Positions 28,070 through 39,272 are shown, numbered from the stretch's first letter. The stretch is 50,997 bases of DNA from Shewanella sairae (GCF_023283535.1 NZ_JAKILT010000038.1:1-50997); one strand, 5' to 3'. A program made the numbers and translations. Notes: generated by a model not told the origin, from the letters alone.

Positions 28070-29215
28070 ATGTTTCGTTCATGGTTTAACTTTCGCGCTC
28101 TAATTAGTCTCATTATTCTTGCTAGCATCATTATCATGCTAGGTTCTTCGATATTTATGTTTGTTAAAAGCCATTACGCTCCCGTGGCCACTTTGCATAC
28201 TATGGTGGGTTTTTGCTTATTATTTGCGGCGCTATGGCATCTGAAAAATAACTTTAGCCCGTTAAAAGGTTACTTAAGGCTACGGTTCTGGGGTAAACAA
28301 TCCCGTTATAAACTGACATTGCCTTTAGCGTTTTTATCAGTTGGCTTACTTGCTGGGTTATCTTGGTTTGGTATAGCCCCCGTGCAACAGTTTTATCAAT
28401 GGGGTATGACCTTAAGATCGAGTGATTTAGGTTTTGAAAACCAAGAAGTACGCTATCTATTAGTTGATAAAGCGCTTCGAGAACCATCGGCGCAGCAATT
28501 ATCAGTTGAGTTTAAAGCCGGCCCCGCCTTTCATTGGCCGCAATATGCTATTTGGTTAGAAACATTGGATGGCGAGTTTGTGCAGCCTGTTTATGTGACG
28601 CAAAAACTGGCTGAAAATAACTTTGCTAATCGGGTGTCGACGCGAGATAAAGATACCGTGTTTACCGATAATCCTTTTGAACGCCCAGGCTTTACCATGA
28701 AGCAAGCATTTGAGCTAGTGGTAGAGCCAGAGACTCGTTCAGATAGATTCCGCTCAGAGTCTTTGCCGGTGTTTTTACATCAGCTTGCGGGCAAAGATAA
28801 TCAAGCTGCTAACTCACCAAATATAAGTAGCAAGATAAGTCGCTTAGTTGACGGCTATTCGGGTCCGACAATGATGAATAACTTTATTTATAAATCGGGT
28901 ATTGAGCAAAAGCTGAGTGGCGCCTATAAGCTGCGGCTTGAAGTTAATCAGTCGTTTGATTTTAACCAGTATTACTCTAGCGATCGCTTTCCTGAAGATG
29001 CTATTTACTCTGGTAGCGGCTACTCAGCGCAGCCCTCAGTAATTTATGAAGCTGAAATTAACTTTGATAAGCCAAACAAGCTGTTTGTTATGGAACTTAT
29101 TGGTCGCGGTCATCACTCAGGTCAAGATGGCAAGGTGCATGTAGATCTATCGGGGATGACATCTGCGCTGCAGCTTGTAGATCGTGTCTTGGTCGAGGTT
29201 AACACTAGCAGTTAA
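28070..29215 (+). CDS. Membrane protein of unknown function with cytochrome-b-like N-terminal helices
   Basis: A 381-aa protein. The first about 105 residues contain three helices, with His43 and His57 bracketing helix 2 (TLHTMVGFCLLFAALWHLKNN), a pattern that could ligate heme b as in DUF4405-type proteins. The remaining about 270 residues are periplasmic in prediction and beta-rich, with an N-terminal part (VEFKAGPAFHWPQYAIWLET) resembling DUF2271-like domains. No close family can be named with confidence. It follows a CadC-type regulator gene on the same strand. Confidence 0.65.
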   Translation: MFRSWFNFRALISLIILASIIIMLGSSIFMFVKSHYAPVATLHTMVGFCLLFAALWHLKNNFSPLKGYLRLRFWGKQSRYKLTLPLAFLSVGLLAGLSWFGIAPVQQFYQWGMTLRSSDLGFENQEVRYLLVDKALREPSAQQLSVEFKAGPAFHWPQYAIWLETLDGEFVQPVYVTQKLAENNFANRVSTRDKDTVFTDNPFERPGFTMKQAFELVVEPETRSDRFRSESLPVFLHQLAGKDNQAANSPNISSKISRLVDGYSGPTMMNNFIYKSGIEQKLSGAYKLRLEVNQSFDFNQYYSSDRFPEDAIYSGSGYSAQPSVIYEAEINFDKPNKLFVMELIGRGHHSGQDGKVHVDLSGMTSALQLVDRVLVEVNTSS

Positions 29216-29242
29216 GGTGACTTTGGCTGGTTCATAGTTAAT

Positions 29243-29272
29243 AAAAAGGTGAGCATAACGCTCACCTTTTTA
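29243..29272. terminator. Intrinsic terminator between the membrane-protein gene and rlmG
   Basis: AAAAAGGTGAGC/GCTCACCTTTTT with loop ATAAC. The symmetric A and T tracts suit termination of both convergent genes. Confidence 0.8.
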
Positions 29273-29295
29273 TTTAAAACGGCTAACGAATAAGA

Positions 29296-30555
29296 TTATG
29301 ACTTAGGCGCACCATAAAGCGCGCTTTGAGGGTGTGGCTCATCACTTGTTTGGGCTGCAAGCTCTGCTTCGGTATCAAAAGCATCAATATCTTGTGCCTT
29401 TTTACTGATTTTCTGCGCCTGCAGAATAACGAACTTACCGTTAGAAGCGACCGTGGTACAGTTTTTAAAAATGCGCTGCAGCTTTACGTGGTAAGCCAAA
29501 TGCCGATTACCAACAACATGCAAAATGCCGCCGTTTTTCAAACGTCTAAAGGCATCTAAAAACATCTGCCAAGCAATATGGTCTGTAATCGCTTCACCTT
29601 GATGAAAGGGAGGGTTACACAACACAAGATCTGGACGGAAGCCTTCGCTCATATTGGTTAAACAGTCATCCCAGCCAAACGTCGCCTGTTCACCAACAAG
29701 TGCTGCATTATCTAACTTATTAAGTGCCCAGTTCTCTCTTGCAGAAGCAACGGCCATTTCAGAGTCATCAATAAAGTGAATATAAGCCTCTGGGAACACT
29801 TGCTTAGCATGTAAGCCTAAAATGCCATTGCCACAACCTAGGTCGACGATTGATTTAAAGTCACCTTTTGGCATGTTATCGAGCATGATACGCGCACCAA
29901 TATCAAGTTTATTGGCGGCAAATACGTTACTCAGATTACTAATCTGTAGCTTAAATTCTGGCACTGACCAAGTGGTGGCTTTTGGTAAGGTGCGGGCTTT
30001 GCCATCACTTACACAAGTAATAACTCGGGTTTTCTTCCAAGTCAGGCTTGCACTTGCCGGACCTAGGTTTTGATTAATTGTTTCTAACAAAGACTTATTG
30101 ATCGACTTTGCTTTGGCGCCGATTAGCACTTGGGTGCCTGCTGGCAGTACTTGTGACAATCTACTTAGCTGGTGGCCAAAGTAATTAAGATTTTTAGGAA
30201 GCTTCATTAACACTAACTCAAGCCCTTGTGGTAACTCATCACGGCTGTTAACCCAACTAATGGTGTTAGCAGCTAACTGATTACGCTCAAGATTCTGGTT
30301 TGTGCCTAATAAGCTAGTCTTAGCGTCAGTTTCTAACGTTAACGGCCAGCTTGGTTCTATAGATAGTAGTCCGGCCGTCAATGCGCCGAAGCTATCATTG
30401 ACGATTACGGTATTTAGCGCCGTTTGCTCTGTATCAATAAGGTGTTTTATAAGGTGCTCATCGGCAGCGTCCCACGCCTGCAGATTAGATTCTTGTCTGC
30501 TAGGGTAACGGAAAAGCTCGAGTTCAATACCCGATACAGAAAATTGTGTAGTCAT
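29296..30555 (-). CDS. rlmG: 23S rRNA (guanine-1835-N2)-methyltransferase
   Basis: SAM-dependent enzyme that modifies G1835 of 23S rRNA. It has two tandem Rossmann-like halves: a degenerate N-terminal one starting [15 protein letters not shown], and a catalytic C-terminal one with [15 protein letters not shown] and the NPPF motif (LCNPPFHQG). I start at the ATG at 30555, which aligns with the E. coli N terminus (419 aa); an ATG at 30588 would add 11 residues. A polar tail of about 35 residues exceeds the usual length. Confidence 0.92.
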   Translation of the reverse strand: MTTQFSVSGIELELFRYPSRQESNLQAWDAADEHLIKHLIDTEQTALNTVIVNDSFGALTAGLLSIEPSWPLTLETDAKTSLLGTNQNLERNQLAANTISWVNSRDELPQGLELVLMKLPKNLNYFGHQLSRLSQVLPAGTQVLIGAKAKSINKSLLETINQNLGPASASLTWKKTRVITCVSDGKARTLPKATTWSVPEFKLQISNLSNVFAANKLDIGARIMLDNMPKGDFKSIVDLGCGNGILGLHAKQVFPEAYIHFIDDSEMAVASARENWALNKLDNAALVGEQATFGWDDCLTNMSEGFRPDLVLCNPPFHQGEAITDHIAWQMFLDAFRRLKNGGILHVVGNRHLAYHVKLQRIFKNCTTVASNGKFVILQAQKISKKAQDIDAFDTEAELAAQTSDEPHPQSALYGAPKS

Positions 30556-30672
30556 ATGCCAATAAGTACCAAATAAATTAGGGCGCATATTATCGCAGAT
30601 TTATGATCACAGGTATATGATGTCAATGACGGACTTTTCGACTCTGTGAACTAATAGTAAATTGAGGATGAA

Positions 30673-31302
30673 ATGAAACAAGCAGATCTCGGTTTTGGTC
30701 AAGAAGAGCCCACAGGGGGAAATCAACTTAGCCCGCCGTGGACGTTGATAAAAGGCTACCTTAATCCGGCTCAGCAGCAGGCTTTATTAATTGAGTCGGC
30801 TGATTATCCATTAACTCGCCCCGAAGTGACGGTATTTGGTAAAAGCCATCCTATTCCCCGAAGCCAAGTATGGTTTGCTGATAAAGGCTGCGACTATGTT
30901 TATTCTGGTTTATTTATTGAGGCCTTACCTTGGCCTCGTTATGCGCAAAAGCTCAGAATCAAACTAGAGCGTGAGTTTTCGCTACTCAGTAATGGCGTTT
31001 TAGTTAATCGCTACGCCAATGGACAGGAGTCTATGGGCTGGCACAGTGATAATGAAAAAGAGATTGAGCCTAACAGTGATATTGCTTCAGTGACGCTTGG
31101 GGCGAGTCGAGAGTTTTTTATCCGGCACAAGCAAACAAAACAAAAAGTCAGTCTCATGCTAGACAGCGGAGACTTGTTGATCATGCATTGGCCGATGCAA
31201 CAAGATTGGGAGCACTCGCTACCGAAACGGCTCACCGTGAGTCAACCTAGGCTAAATTATACTTTTAGGCGCTTAATCGTTGGTTTTCACCAAGCTGGTT
31301 AA
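30673..31302 (+). CDS. alkB: AlkB-type 2-oxoglutarate/Fe(II) dioxygenase
   Basis: Oxidative demethylase that repairs alkylated bases (1-methyladenine, 3-methylcytosine) in DNA or RNA. The 209-aa protein has the iron-binding triad His124, Asp126 (GWHSDNE) and His181 (DWEHSLPK), and the 2-oxoglutarate-binding arginines in RLNYTFRR (193 and 199). Its length and the NRYANGQESMGWHSDNE block resemble the human ALKBH2/3-like group more than E. coli AlkB. It appears as a single gene divergent from rlmG, with no ada nearby. Confidence 0.9.
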   Translation: MKQADLGFGQEEPTGGNQLSPPWTLIKGYLNPAQQQALLIESADYPLTRPEVTVFGKSHPIPRSQVWFADKGCDYVYSGLFIEALPWPRYAQKLRIKLEREFSLLSNGVLVNRYANGQESMGWHSDNEKEIEPNSDIASVTLGASREFFIRHKQTKQKVSLMLDSGDLLIMHWPMQQDWEHSLPKRLTVSQPRLNYTFRRLIVGFHQAG

Positions 31303-31430
31303 CTATTGCGGTGATATTTATCGCGTTGACTAAAATCTAACGTTTGATGGTTTGAAGCGCTGAGTTGATCTTTAAAGGTTATCGCAGTAATCTGCCGCAA
31401 TCGCATTTATGCCTTATTGAGATCATCGTT

Positions 31431-31730
31431 ATGTCAGTAGAAAAGATCATTACCGAAAAACTCACCGCAGCACTTTCACCATCACATTTAGAAGTGATTA
31501 ACGAAAGCCACAATCATCACGTACCGCCAAACTCTGAAACACACTTTAAAGTCATTGTGACGAGTAGTGACTTTGAAGGTAAGCGCTTAATTGGCCGTCA
31601 TCGTGCGGTAAATGAGGCATTAGCTGAGGAGTTTGCTCAAGGCTTACATGCATTATCAATGCACACTTACACGCCTGAAGAGTGGGCTGCTGAAACAGAC
31701 GTACCAGCTTCACCTAAATGCAAAGGTTAA
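31431..31730 (+). CDS. bolA: BolA family protein
   Basis: A 99-aa BolA from the ATG at 31431; the frame is open further upstream but the family N terminus aligns here. The core ESHNHHVPPNSETHFKVIV contains the conserved histidine that, with monothiol glutaredoxin, binds a [2Fe-2S] cluster. The end ALSMHTYTPEEWA and SPKCKG mirrors the E. coli BolA C terminus. BolA proteins act in iron-sulfur handling and in morphology and stress regulation. Confidence 0.94.
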   Translation: MSVEKIITEKLTAALSPSHLEVINESHNHHVPPNSETHFKVIVTSSDFEGKRLIGRHRAVNEALAEEFAQGLHALSMHTYTPEEWAAETDVPASPKCKG

Positions 31731-32119
31731 ATGTGTAAACACATTTAGGACAAGACGGTTAGGTAATCTAAAGCCATGGCAATTTGCTGTGGCTTTTTTG
31801 TATGTGGATTTTGAGCTTAAGCAAATACCCCTGTCATCTTGCTGGAACAATATGTAGTTGTAATAGGTTTAACTTTGGCGATGGCTACTCGCTTTATATC
31901 TACCCATGTTTGGCTGCTGTTTAAGCGTAAATGTTATCAAACCGATTCTCATGAAAAAACTTTGTGATAGTTATTGTTGACTACAGCTCTAGGCTGGGTA
32001 AGTATCATTTGCGATAAAAATAGCCTTATTGTCACCGAGGCAATATCGCAAATAACAATAGGTTCACGGGCTAGACGCTTTGTGAGTGTATATAACTTAG
32101 GTGAATTTGGAGAAATACC
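31731..32119. other. bolA-luxS intergenic region
   Basis: This 389-bp gap contains the bolA terminator near its start and must hold the luxS promoter. I see no other gene, repeat or clear operator in it. Confidence 0.5.
31770..31799 (+). terminator. Intrinsic terminator after bolA
   Basis: An outer stem AAGCCA/TGGCTT and an inner GCA/TGC pair surround an AT-rich loop, followed by a T run. Confidence 0.65.
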
Positions 32120-32629
32120 ATGCCGTTATTAGATAGTTTTACCGTTGACCATACTCGCATGAATGCGCCAGCAGTACGTGTTGCAAAATCGATGGCGACA
32201 CCTAAGGGCGACACTATCACTGTGTTTGATCTACGTTTTTGTGTGCCAAATAAAGATATTTTGAGTGAGCGCGGCATACACACGTTAGAACACCTTTTTG
32301 CTGGTTTTATGCGTGATCACTTAAATGGTGGTGATATTGAAATTATCGATATTTCACCAATGGGCTGCCGCACCGGATTTTATATGAGCTTAATCGGCAC
32401 TCCTAGCGAATCTGTTGTTGCTGACTCATGGTTAGCGGCTATGCAAGATGTACTAAAGGTTGCTGAGCAATCAGAGATCCCGGAGCTGAATGAATACCAG
32501 TGTGGAACGTATGAGATGCATTCACTCGATCAAGCGAAAGAGATTGCCCGCAATATTATTGCAGCAGGCATCAACGTTAACCGCAATGATGACCTCAGCC
32601 TAAGTGATGAAATTTTAAAAGGTCTCTGA
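32120..32629 (+). CDS. luxS: S-ribosylhomocysteine lyase (autoinducer-2 synthase)
   Basis: Cleaves S-ribosylhomocysteine to homocysteine and DPD, the precursor of autoinducer-2, in the activated methyl cycle. The 169-aa protein has the metal ligands His54 and His58 (HTLEH) and Cys128 (EYQCGTYE), and the catalytic Cys83 (PMGCRTGFY). It is transcribed alone, with its own terminator. No AI-2 receptor or mtn gene is in the window. Confidence 0.97.
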   Translation: MPLLDSFTVDHTRMNAPAVRVAKSMATPKGDTITVFDLRFCVPNKDILSERGIHTLEHLFAGFMRDHLNGGDIEIIDISPMGCRTGFYMSLIGTPSESVVADSWLAAMQDVLKVAEQSEIPELNEYQCGTYEMHSLDQAKEIARNIIAAGINVNRNDDLSLSDEILKGL

Positions 32630-32663
32630 TGAGATAAGTCTTTAGGGGATGTCTAAAATATAC

Positions 32664-32690
32664 AAAAAAGCAGCTTAGGCTGCTTTTTTT
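32664..32690 (+). terminator. Intrinsic terminator after luxS
   Basis: AAAAAAGCAGC/GCTGCTTTTTT with loop TTAG and an extended T tract. Confidence 0.85.
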
Positions 32691-33410
32691 GCTTTCAGTG
32701 GCTAATTGTTCAGATAAACCTCGCATGCGGCCAACGAATATCATTGTTTATCACAATATTCATCGGCATTAGAATTAGCACTGTGCTTCATCGTTTGCGC
32801 CTGCGGCAGACTGTGTTCGCCTTTCAAATTCTAACTCTTGGGCAAAGGCCAGAATCTTCATATTGTTAACAAAAGGCACTCCATTATTCGCTTATTTAGC
32901 TTTTTTGCATGCTTTTCTATGGCTAATGCCAGGTATTGGCTATGGCGATATGTGAGCACCTTTGAATGCTTGAAATGGAGTTTGCGGTGGGTTTTATTTG
33001 CCTTTTTTGAATTGTGACTCAGCTCTCGCTAGATTATTTAAGCAGCATTCGGACTAAAGTGTAAATTTTATTATTAACAATAACTATAACAGTGTTATGA
33101 AAGCGTAAAAGTTAATTAACCTCTTTAAATGTATAGGGAATGTGGCTTGTAGCTATATTAATTGATTCTTAATATCTTCGCGAATTTAAGATGTTTGTTA
33201 CTAAAACGCTCCCAAGCATTTAAAACAGAGACAATTTTCGTGGCGAGCTCGTGATATTTGGGGTAAAATGCGCGCGACCAGCGTGATTTTGATCGCACTT
33301 TGGCGATAAATTAGCGCTAGCTCAACACGAATTAGAGGTTTGTTTAAAACTTGTGTGTTTAGCAGGAACGCGGCGCATTGTCTTTCCTTCATAACGTAGT
33401 GCTTGTGGAT
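32691..33410. other. Long gene-free region upstream of nqrA
   Basis: About 720 bp without a credible gene. There is a loose inverted repeat around GAATAT/ATATTC (about 32738-32763), and an 8-bp repeat TTAGAATT/AATTCTAA spans about 70 bp starting near 32768. These may be remnants of a palindromic element. A CRP-like site lies at 33282-33297. The nqr promoter must be here, but I cannot place its -35/-10 boxes with confidence. Confidence 0.4.
33282..33297 (+). promoter_or_regulatory. Candidate CRP site upstream of nqrA
   Basis: CGTGA-TTTTGA-TCGCA matches 8 of the 10 specified bases of the CRP consensus TGTGA-N6-TCACA. It is centred about 121 bp before the nqrA start. CRP is a major respiration regulator in Shewanella, which makes control of nqr plausible but unproven. 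Confidence 0.35.
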
Positions 33411-34745
33411 ATGATTACAATAAAGAAAGGATTGGATCTGCCTATTGCAGGTGGGCCAGAGCAAGTTATCCATGATGGTAATACCATCAAACATGTAGCT
33501 ATTTTGGGTGAAGAGTATATTGGCTTACGTCCTACCATGAAAATTAAGGTAGGGGATAAAGTTAAAAAAGGTCAGATTCTTTTTGAAGATAAGAAGAACC
33601 TAGGCGTGATATACACAGCTTCAGCCAGTGGCACAATTTCCGAAGTTAACCGGGGCGCTCAGCGTGTTCTGCAGTCTGTTGTTATAGAAGTGGAAGGAGA
33701 TGAAAGCATCTCTTTTGCTAAATATGACGCCACTGCTATCGACACGATTGAGACACAGCAAGTACGTGACAACCTGATTCAGTCAGGCTTGTGGACTGCT
33801 TTGCGTACGCGTCCTTTCAGTAAAGTACCTAGTGTAGATTCAACAGCAGCAGGTATTTTCGTCACCGCTATCGATACTCAACCATTGGCAGCAGATCCTG
33901 TTGTCGTGATTGCAGAGCATAAAGCTGATTTTGAAAATGGTTTAAAACTACTTTCAAAGTTAACTGAAGGTAAGGTTTACCTTTGTAAAGCACCAGGCGC
34001 TGATATTCCAGGCGCTAATGCTCAGGTTGAAGAGTTTGCCGGGCTGCATCCAGCTGGATTGCCAGGTACGCACATTCATAACCTATTACCAGCTTCTGCA
34101 ACGAGAACTGTTTGGCACATCAACTACCAAGACGTGATTGCGGTTGGTAAGTTGTTCACAACGGGTGAGCTTTATGCTCAGCGCGTTGTCGCTATTGGTG
34201 GCCCTAAAGCTGTTAAGCCTCGCTTAGTGCGTACTCAGGTAGGTGCATCTATGGTGCAATTAGTTGAAGGTGAAACCGCTGAGGGTACAGTTCGCTCTAT
34301 CTCAGGTTCAGTTTTAAACGGCCGTAATGCGATGGGTCCTCATGCTTACCTTGGTCGTTACCACAACCAAGTGAGCTTGCTAGAAGAAGGCACAGAGAAA
34401 GAACTATTCGGTTGGGCAATGCCTGGTGCTGATAAGTTCTCTATTACTCGTGCATTCCTTGGGCACCTTTCATCTTCTCGTTTGTTCAACATGACAACGA
34501 GCACAGGTGGTAGTGACCGTGCAATGGTGCCAATTGGTAACTATGAGCGCGTAATGCCGCTAGATATTTTGCCAACTATGCTACTTCGTGATCTGGTTTC
34601 AGGTGACTACGATGGCGCTGCTACATTGGGTGCATTGGAGTTAGACGAAGAAGATTTGGCACTGTGTACTTTCGTATGTCCTGGTAAATATGACTATGCG
34701 TCATATCTACGTGACTGCTTAGATACGATTGTGAGGGAAGGCTAA
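33411..34745 (+). CDS. nqrA: Na+-translocating NADH:quinone reductase subunit A
   Basis: Peripheral cytoplasmic subunit of the six-subunit Na+-NQR, which oxidises NADH, reduces ubiquinone and pumps Na+. The 444-aa protein begins [18 protein letters not shown], the exact family N terminus, which fixes the ATG at 33411 although the frame is open upstream. [20 protein letters not shown] and the C-terminal [18 protein letters not shown] are typical. The stop overlaps the nqrB start, and the whole nqrABCDEF set follows in order. Confidence 0.97.
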   Translation: MITIKKGLDLPIAGGPEQVIHDGNTIKHVAILGEEYIGLRPTMKIKVGDKVKKGQILFEDKKNLGVIYTASASGTISEVNRGAQRVLQSVVIEVEGDESISFAKYDATAIDTIETQQVRDNLIQSGLWTALRTRPFSKVPSVDSTAAGIFVTAIDTQPLAADPVVVIAEHKADFENGLKLLSKLTEGKVYLCKAPGADIPGANAQVEEFAGLHPAGLPGTHIHNLLPASATRTVWHINYQDVIAVGKLFTTGELYAQRVVAIGGPKAVKPRLVRTQVGASMVQLVEGETAEGTVRSISGSVLNGRNAMGPHAYLGRYHNQVSLLEEGTEKELFGWAMPGADKFSITRAFLGHLSSSRLFNMTTSTGGSDRAMVPIGNYERVMPLDILPTMLLRDLVSGDYDGAATLGALELDEEDLALCTFVCPGKYDYASYLRDCLDTIVREG

Positions 34746-35944
34746 TGGGCTTAAAACAGTTTTTCGAAAATATTGAACCGCAGTTTGAAAAAGGCGGTAA
34801 ATATGAGAAGTTTTATGCACTTTTTGAAGCTGCATATACTGTCTTTTATACGCCAGGTTACGTAAACAAGGGTCGTACCCACGTTCGTGATAATCTGGAC
34901 CTAAAGCGTATGATGATTACGGTTTGGGCATGTACATTCCCTGCAATGTTTTTGGGTATGTTCAACGTCGGCTTACAAGCACAAGATGCATTAGCGGCAG
35001 GTTTTGCAACTCCTGACACTTGGCAGGTTGCAATGTTCGGTATGTTCGGTACTGAATTAACTGCAAATTCGGGGGTTGCCGCATTAATGTGGTATGGCGC
35101 CTGTTGGTTCTTACCCATATATGCTGTGACATTCGCTGTCGGTGGTATTTGGGAAGTGCTATTTGCATCAGTACGTGGGCATGAAGTTAATGAAGGTTTC
35201 TTTGTTACCTCAATCCTTTTCGCATTAACACTGCCAGCAACAATCCCACTATGGATGGTTGCACTAGGTATTACCTTTGGTGTTGTGGTTGCGAAAGAGA
35301 TCTTTGGTGGTACAGGCCGTAACTTCTTAAACCCTGCTCTTGCTGGTCGTGCATTCCTATTCTTCGCTTATCCGCTAAATATGTCAGGCGACACCACTTG
35401 GGTTGTTGCAGACGGCTTCTCTGGTGCAACTGCACTGAGTCAAGCAGCGCAAGGCACATTAGAATACGGTTTAACGCAAGACTGGTGGAACGCATTCTTC
35501 GGTTTCATTCCTGGTTCTGTTGGTGAAGTTTCTACCTTAGCTATCTTAATTGGTGGCGCGGTTATCATCTACACCCGTATCGCTTCATGGCGTATCGTAA
35601 GTGGTGTGATGGTCGGTATGATTGCCGTTTCTTACCTACTTAACTTTATCGGTAGCGATACCAATCCAATGTTTGCAATGCCTTGGTACTGGCACCTTGT
35701 TTTAGGTGGCTTTGCGTTCGGTATGATGTTTATGGCGACAGACCCTGTTTCAGCGTCTTTCACTAATAATGCAAAATGGGCTTACGGTATTCTTATCGGT
35801 GCTATGGCAGTATTCATTCGCGTTATCAACCCTGCGTTCCCAGAAGGCATGATGTTGGCTATCTTATTCGCGAATCTATTTGCTCCATTATTTGACCATT
35901 TCGTGGTTCAGTCGAATATCAAGCGGAGGATTGCACGTGGCTAG
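34745..35944 (+). CDS. nqrB: Na+-NQR subunit B
   Basis: A 399-aa membrane subunit with about ten helices that carries a covalent FMN and riboflavin and forms part of the Na+ path. The flavinylation motif DGFSGATAL places the FMN-bearing threonine at 229, the target of ApbE encoded downstream. The start overlaps nqrA by one base, and its 3' end overlaps the first codons of nqrC, consistent with coupled translation. Confidence 0.97.
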   Translation: MGLKQFFENIEPQFEKGGKYEKFYALFEAAYTVFYTPGYVNKGRTHVRDNLDLKRMMITVWACTFPAMFLGMFNVGLQAQDALAAGFATPDTWQVAMFGMFGTELTANSGVAALMWYGACWFLPIYAVTFAVGGIWEVLFASVRGHEVNEGFFVTSILFALTLPATIPLWMVALGITFGVVVAKEIFGGTGRNFLNPALAGRAFLFFAYPLNMSGDTTWVVADGFSGATALSQAAQGTLEYGLTQDWWNAFFGFIPGSVGEVSTLAILIGGAVIIYTRIASWRIVSGVMVGMIAVSYLLNFIGSDTNPMFAMPWYWHLVLGGFAFGMMFMATDPVSASFTNNAKWAYGILIGAMAVFIRVINPAFPEGMMLAILFANLFAPLFDHFVVQSNIKRRIARG

Positions 35945-36731
35945 TAATAAAGATTCTTTCGGTAGAACGCTGTTTGTTGTTGTTGGTTTGTGTTTCATCT
36001 GCTCGATGTTCGTTTCGACGGCAGCAGTATTGTTGAAACCAACTCAACAAGAAAACAAGCTTCTTGATAAGCAAAAGTACATTCTAGAAGCGGCAGGTCT
36101 TATCAATCCTCGTGAAGGTAAAATTGAAAAGGCGCAAGTACTAGAAACATACAACAAGTATGTTGAAGCTAGACTAGTTGACCTGAAAACAGGTGAGTTT
36201 GTTGCAGGCGACGCTGATACTTTTGATACCGAAAAAGCAGCACGTACTCCGGCTACTTCATTTGTGCCTGAAAACGACATTGCATCAGTTAAACGCGTAG
36301 CTAATGAAGCTGTAGTTTACCTAGTGCATGATGATAACAAGCAACTACAAACAGTGATTATCCCTGTTAAAGGTTACGGCTTGTGGTCAACAATGTTTGC
36401 TTTCTTAGCGGTTGAGCCAGACTTGAACACGATTCGTAGTTTGGTCTACTACAGCTTTACCGGCTCTGGTGAAACACCAGGTCTAGGTGGTGAAGTTCAA
36501 AATCCTCAGTGGATCGCTAAGTGGACTGGTAAGAAGCTATATAACGACAAGGGTGAGCTAGCGATTAGCGTCACTAAAAACCCAACTGTAGCTGCTTCGC
36601 CATACGGTGTTGATGCATTATCTGGTGCAACGCTTACCGGTAATGGTGTACAAAACTCACTTGAATTTTGGTTAGGTGAAGAAGGTTTTGCACGCTTTAT
36701 CGAAAAGGCTCGCAATGGAGGGCTTAGCTAA
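35937..36731 (+). CDS. nqrC: Na+-NQR subunit C
   Basis: A 264-aa subunit with one N-terminal helix and a large periplasmic domain bearing a covalent FMN. The motif [12 protein letters not shown] puts the ApbE-modified threonine at 232. The start is GTG at 35937, with GCGGAGGA 6 bp upstream. It gives the family N terminus (V)[13 protein letters not shown]; a TTG two codons earlier would sit too close to the ribosome-binding site. It overlaps nqrB by 8 bp. Confidence 0.95.
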   Translation: MASNKDSFGRTLFVVVGLCFICSMFVSTAAVLLKPTQQENKLLDKQKYILEAAGLINPREGKIEKAQVLETYNKYVEARLVDLKTGEFVAGDADTFDTEKAARTPATSFVPENDIASVKRVANEAVVYLVHDDNKQLQTVIIPVKGYGLWSTMFAFLAVEPDLNTIRSLVYYSFTGSGETPGLGGEVQNPQWIAKWTGKKLYNDKGELAISVTKNPTVAASPYGVDALSGATLTGNGVQNSLEFWLGEEGFARFIEKARNGGLS

Positions 36732-37363
36732 TGGCTGATGCTAAAGAACTTAAATCGGTTCTAATTGGACCTATTGTCAGCAACAACCCGATTGCTTTGC
36801 AAATCTTGGGTGTATGTAGTGCCTTGGCTGTAACCAGTAAAATGGAAACCGCTTTGGTAATGACTATTGCACTTACTGCTGTATGTGCTTTGTCTAACTT
36901 ATTCATCTCGCTGATCCGTAACCACATTCCAAGCAGTGTACGTATTATCGTGCAGATGACGATTATTGCGTCGCTGGTAATCGTGGTTGACCAAGTACTG
37001 CAAGCTTACGCTTACGATGTTGCTAAGCAGCTGTCTGTATTCGTTGGTTTGATTATTACTAACTGTATCGTAATGGGCCGTGCTGAAGCTTATGCTATGA
37101 AGACACCGCCAATGATGAGCTTTATGGACGGTATCGGTAATGGTCTAGGCTACGGTGCAATTTTGTTGTCAGTTGGCTTCGTACGTGAATTATTTGGTAA
37201 TGGTTCACTATTTGGCATTGAAATCTTAAGCAAGATTTCAGATGGTGGCTGGTATCAGCCTAACGGCCTATTGCTGCTTCCTCCTAGTGCGTTCTTCCTG
37301 ATCGGTGCATTGATCTGGATTATTCGTGTGATGAAGCCTGAGCAAGTAGAAGCGAAAGGATAA
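36731..37363 (+). CDS. nqrD: Na+-NQR subunit D
   Basis: A 210-aa, six-helix integral membrane subunit related to NqrE; in solved Na+-NQR structures the pair binds a [2Fe-2S] centre at the membrane midpoint. Family stretches are [19 protein letters not shown] and [22 protein letters not shown] [18 protein letters not shown] near 108, which holds one conserved cysteine. Its start overlaps the nqrC stop by one base. Confidence 0.96.
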   Translation: MADAKELKSVLIGPIVSNNPIALQILGVCSALAVTSKMETALVMTIALTAVCALSNLFISLIRNHIPSSVRIIVQMTIIASLVIVVDQVLQAYAYDVAKQLSVFVGLIITNCIVMGRAEAYAMKTPPMMSFMDGIGNGLGYGAILLSVGFVRELFGNGSLFGIEILSKISDGGWYQPNGLLLLPPSAFFLIGALIWIIRVMKPEQVEAKG

Positions 37364-37368
37364 GCATA

Positions 37369-37977
37369 ATGGAACATTATATTAGTCTATTAATCCGTTC
37401 TGTTTTCATTGAAAACATGGCGCTATCCTTTTTCCTTGGTATGTGTACTTTCCTTGCGGTATCTAAGAAAGTAAAAACGGCCATGGGTCTAGGTGTTGCA
37501 GTTATCGTTGTACTGGCAATTTCAGTACCGGTTAACCAAATCATCTATCAAGGTATTCTTGCTCCAGGCGCATTAGCTTGGGCGGGTGTTCCAGATGCTG
37601 ACTTGAGCTTCTTGAAGTTCATCACCTTTATTGGTGTGATTGCAGCTTTGGTTCAAATCCTTGAAATGACATTGGATAAATATTTCCCACCACTTTATAA
37701 CGCGTTGGGGATCTTCTTACCACTTATCACAGTAAACTGCGCAATTTTCGGTGCGGTATCTTTCATGGTTGAGCGTGATTACAACCTAGGTGAAAGTTTA
37801 GTGTTTGGTATTGGTTCTGGTATCGGTTGGGCATTAGCACTTGTGCTGCTTGCTGGTATCCGTGAGAAGTTAAAATATGCTGATGTTCCTGATGGGCTTC
37901 GCGGTCTAGGTATTACCTTTGTTACCGCTGGTTTGATGGCTCTAGGTTTCATGTCGTTCTCTGGTGTGTCTCTGTAA
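37369..37977 (+). CDS. nqrE: Na+-NQR subunit E
   Basis: A 202-aa, six-helix membrane subunit, partner of NqrD in the intramembrane iron site. [20 protein letters not shown] near the N terminus and [17 protein letters not shown] near 118 contain the conserved cysteines. It lies 5 bp after nqrD and 47 bp before nqrF. Confidence 0.96.
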   Translation: MEHYISLLIRSVFIENMALSFFLGMCTFLAVSKKVKTAMGLGVAVIVVLAISVPVNQIIYQGILAPGALAWAGVPDADLSFLKFITFIGVIAALVQILEMTLDKYFPPLYNALGIFLPLITVNCAIFGAVSFMVERDYNLGESLVFGIGSGIGWALALVLLAGIREKLKYADVPDGLRGLGITFVTAGLMALGFMSFSGVSL

Positions 37978-38024
37978 AGGGGCACCATAACGACGTCTTA
38001 ATTTGAACCTTTAAGGATAAGTTA

Positions 38025-39272
38025 ATGGGTATTCTAGAATCTACACCAATCGATGTATATCTCGGTGTGAGTATGTTTACCGCAATCGTATTGGTCTTGG
38101 TATTAGTGATTTTATTCGCTAAGTCAAAGCTAGTAGCAAGCGGTGACGTCACTATCGGCATCAACGATGATGCAGATAAAGCAATTAAAACTGCAGCGGG
38201 TGGCAAACTACTTGGCGCACTAGCAGAAAGCGGTATTTTCGTATCGTCTGCTTGTGGTGGCGGTGGTACTTGTGGTCAGTGTAAAGTCCACGTTAAGTCA
38301 GGTGGTGGTGATATTCTGCCAACTGAAATGGACCATATCAGCAAAGGTGAAGCTCGTGGCGGTTGCCGTTTATCTTGTCAGGTAAACGTAAAAACTGACA
38401 TGGAGATTGAACTAGAAGAAGAGATCTTTGGTGTTAAGAAGTGGGAATGTGAAGTTATCTCTAACGATAGCAAAGCGACCTTCATTAAAGAGCTTAAGCT
38501 ACAAATTCCTGATGGCGACTCTGTTCCATTCCGTGCGGGTGGTTATATTCAGATTGAAGCGCCAGCGCACCATGTTAAATATGCAGATTACGATATTCCT
38601 GCAGAATACCGTGGCGACTGGGAACACTTTGGCTTCTTCAACTTAGAGTCAACTGTTGAAGACGAAACAATCCGTGCATACTCTATGGCGAACTATCCTC
38701 TTGAGGAAGGTATCATCATGTTGAACGTACGTATTGCATCGCCGCCTCCACGCGATCTATCTCTGCCTTGTGGTAAGATGTCTTCATACATCTTTAGCCT
38801 AAAAGCGGGTGATAAGGTGACTATTTCAGGTCCATTTGGTGAGTTCTTCGCTAAAGAAACTGACGCTGAAATGGTATTTATCGGTGGTGGTGCAGGTATG
38901 GCGCCAATGCGTTCACATATCTTCGACCAACTTAAGCGTCTTAACTCTAAGCGTAAGATGAGCTTCTGGTACGGTGCGCGTTCAAGTCGTGAAATGTTCT
39001 ATGTAGAAGATTTCGATGGCCTAGCGGCAGACAATGACAACTTTAAGTGGCATGTTGCCCTGTCTGATCCACAGCCTGAAGATAACTGGGATGGTTACAC
39101 CGGCTTTATTCATAACGTATTGTACGAAAACTACTTACGTGACCATGAAGCACCTGAAGACTGTGAGTACTACATGTGTGGCCCACCAATGATGAACGCA
39201 GCTGTAATTGGCATGCTTAAAGATCTTGGTGTCGAAGATGAAAACATCCTATTGGATGACTTCGGTGGCTAA
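38025..39272 (+). CDS. nqrF: Na+-NQR subunit F (NADH dehydrogenase, FAD and 2Fe-2S)
   Basis: The electron-input subunit of 415 aa. It has one N-terminal helix, then a ferredoxin domain with [2Fe-2S] ligands Cys77, Cys83, Cys86 and Cys118 ([11 protein letters not shown] ... LSCQV). The FAD domain has RAYSMANYP, and the NADH domain has [19 protein letters not shown] and MCGPPMM. The end DDFGG is typical. A 47-bp leader separates it from nqrE but no terminator intervenes. Confidence 0.97.
   Translation: MGILESTPIDVYLGVSMFTAIVLVLVLVILFAKSKLVASGDVTIGINDDADKAIKTAAGGKLLGALAESGIFVSSACGGGGTCGQCKVHVKSGGGDILPTEMDHISKGEARGGCRLSCQVNVKTDMEIELEEEIFGVKKWECEVISNDSKATFIKELKLQIPDGDSVPFRAGGYIQIEAPAHHVKYADYDIPAEYRGDWEHFGFFNLESTVEDETIRAYSMANYPLEEGIIMLNVRIASPPPRDLSLPCGKMSSYIFSLKAGDKVTISGPFGEFFAKETDAEMVFIGGGAGMAPMRSHIFDQLKRLNSKRKMSFWYGARSSREMFYVEDFDGLAADNDNFKWHVALSDPQPEDNWDGYTGFIHNVLYENYLRDHEAPEDCEYYMCGPPMMNAAVIGMLKDLGVEDENILLDDFGG

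Noticed and set aside
31633..31857. 74-codon ORF overlapping the bolA end
   Set aside because: It is out of frame with bolA, passes through the bolA terminator and lacks start signals.
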